The position numbers were made by a program, and so were the translations under genes. Source: Chloroflexota bacterium (GTDB taxonomy: Bacteria > Cyanobacteriota > Vampirovibrionia > Obscuribacterales > Obscuribacteraceae). Taken from it: DNA of 5,286 nucleotides. Location: the NCBI GenBank assembly GCA_005240105.1, contig SBAT01000396.1, forward strand, positions 1 to 5,286, given 5' to 3'. Below the pieces are notes generated by a model. The model made no database searches. It was not told the origin of the DNA and saw only the letters and a list, made by a program, of their open reading frames with translations. Of this stretch, positions 4,056 through 5,286 are shown one piece after another; the first letter of the stretch is position 1, and every line of letters begins with the position of its first letter.

Positions 4056-5286
4056 TTAGCCGGAGGCGGCAAAACCTAAGAGAGCACGCGTTAGTCCGGA
4101 GTCTTTCAGCGCCAGATCATCGAGCGCCATGCTCACGTGTTTATCCTCGACGACCAATTTTCCATCAACGTCGTCAGCAAATAGCGCCGCCCTGCGCATT
4201 ACTTCCTTAATAAACGAGGCGCTCGCGCCGCTGGTACGCTTAATGTGGCTATCAAGATCGGCAAAAGTAACGTCAAGTCCATCGCTGTAAAGCTCAAATA
4301 GCCTGCGACGACAATTCGCATCTGGCAAAGGAATCTTTACGGCCAAATCCACTCGTCCCGGCCGTGCCGAGAGCGCTTCTTCCAGATCTTCCGGACGATT
4401 TGTGGTGAGCAAGAATAGGATGTCGGCATCCTCTGCCAGACCATCCATTTCGTTTAAGAGCTCAAATAGAAGACCTTTAGAACGACTTCTCGACCTCTCT
4501 TCAGCTATGAGATCAATGTCCTCCAAAATAATCGTGGCTGGTTGCAGATCTCGCGCAATACGACATGCTTTCGAAAGTGCGCCCATATTTGAGCCCGCCA
4601 GTAAAATTGTCGTACGACCCTTCATCGCTTTTGCCAGATACATGGCTGTTAGCGTTTTGCCAGTGCCGGGTTCACCATGTAACAGCACACCACGCTTAAG
4701 GTGACGTTTGGCTGCTAGAAGTCTTTCGGTGCATTTGGCAAAATTAATTGTATGACGCTCGATGCGCTCTAGCGTGCCTTCCGGCAATATTAGCGCCTCT
4801 CTGGTCATTGTTGGCAGCTGGTGAAATTCCAGTCCAATGCCAGAGCTAGTGTCAATTGCCAGTAATGTTTGCCCTTTGTAAATATTTACCGAATGCATGA
4901 GTGCTTTGATTTTGCTTACAAAGTCATCGGCAATTTTTCTTTCGCTAGCGGCAACCTGAAGTTTGAGACCTTCTCGATATTCACAAGTTATAAAAACAAC
5001 TAGTCGCTGGTCACCGTGTGTGAGGAAATAGAGACCTTGAGCTACGCAGGCAATTGTTTTGTTGTCGGGCAGCTCGACATGTGAATACTGAACGGAACCC
5101 TGGTAATACAGAGATCTTAATCGACCATCTTCGTTGGGTAACAGATCGCCGAGTTCAACTCGCATATGCCTGCACTGTACGCCGAGCAGCTTTTGCAGCT
5201 GACCATCTTGAGTCAAGAATTTGTCAATTGCCAGCGAAAGATTCGGCAATTCATAGGGCCGCAAGTATGTCTCGACAATAGGGAAC
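4056..5286 (-). CDS. AAA+ ATPase with Bcs1-like Walker B (paralogue 2, N terminus off the right edge)
   Basis: 409 residues are visible and the frame stays open to the right edge. The codons beyond the first candidate TTG (5264) read FPIVETYL and align without gaps to LPVVTREI in the first AAA+ protein, just before the shared LPN. The gene therefore continues outside the window, and about 60 more residues are expected. Counting from that TTG, the core has Walker A GEPGTGKT (197-204), Walker B TIILEDID (244-251), sensor 1 LTTN (286-289), arginine fingers R301 and R304 in ARPGRVD, and a GASASFIKEVMRRAALFA helix. All look active. As in the paralogue, the pore-loop-1 segment is missing and no protease or membrane region is present. 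The ATPase domains are about two-thirds identical by eye; the N-terminal domains are far more diverged but collinear. It lies upstream of, and co-oriented with, the XRE-ImmA pair, so read-through could link them. Confidence 0.88.
   Translation of the reverse strand, partial: FPIVETYLRPYELPNLSLAIDKFLTQDGQLQKLLGVQCRHMRVELGDLLPNEDGRLRSLYYQGSVQYSHVELPDNKTIACVAQGLYFLTHGDQRLVVFITCEYREGLKLQVAASERKIADDFVSKIKALMHSVNIYKGQTLLAIDTSSGIGLEFHQLPTMTREALILPEGTLERIERHTINFAKCTERLLAAKRHLKRGVLLHGEPGTGKTLTAMYLAKAMKGRTTILLAGSNMGALSKACRIARDLQPATIILEDIDLIAEERSRSRSKGLLFELLNEMDGLAEDADILFLLTTNRPEDLEEALSARPGRVDLAVKIPLPDANCRRRLFELYSDGLDVTFADLDSHIKRTSGASASFIKEVMRRAALFADDVDGKLVVEDKHVSMALDDLALKDSGLTRALLGFAASG

Overview
The window is bacterial accessory DNA: dense, intron-free genes with Shine-Dalgarno sites and sigma70-type promoters, and moderate GC (near half by eye). 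No rRNA, tRNA, integrase, transposase or CRISPR array is visible, and the gene set does not identify a genus. The content (toxin-antitoxin genes, a decayed YhcG/DUF1016-like gene, an XRE/ImmA pair and two unusual AAA+ ATPases) is typical of a defence or mobile-element island.

Layout, left to right. (1) 1-325, minus: a PrlF-family antitoxin running off the left edge. Its near-consensus promoter is overlaid by a perfect dyad operator (334-371). (2) 437-928, minus: a BrnA-like ribbon-helix-helix antitoxin with an unusual C-terminal extension and no BrnT toxin in view. (3) 1064-1202, minus: the decayed remnant of a DUF1016 (YhcG-type PDDEXK nuclease family) gene. It contains a perfect 13-bp-arm palindrome. 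(4) 1203-1462: intergenic leader with no recognised gene. (5) 1463-2887, plus: a complete 474-residue AAA+ ATPase. (6) 2904-3927, minus: a translationally coupled pair, an XRE regulator then an ImmA/IrrE metallopeptidase, with its own promoter at 3993-4021. (7) 4056-5286, minus: a second AAA+ ATPase, paralogous to the first and truncated at its N terminus by the window edge.

The most interesting unit is 1463-5286. Two diverged AAA+ paralogues in inverted orientation bracket a transcription regulator and a metallopeptidase of the ImmA/IrrE type. Both ATPases have intact Walker A, sensor 1 and arginine-finger motifs. Both also have an 'ED' Walker B of the kind seen in Bcs1, and a shortened segment where the classical aromatic pore loop should be. 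They share a conserved N-terminal domain that I cannot name. In the XRE/ImmA family the peptidase typically relieves repression by cleaving the regulator. A working hypothesis is a stress- or phage-responsive module in which ImmA/XRE controls the locus and the AAA pair forms a hetero-oligomeric remodelling machine. That is inference; nothing in the sequence proves that the four genes act together.
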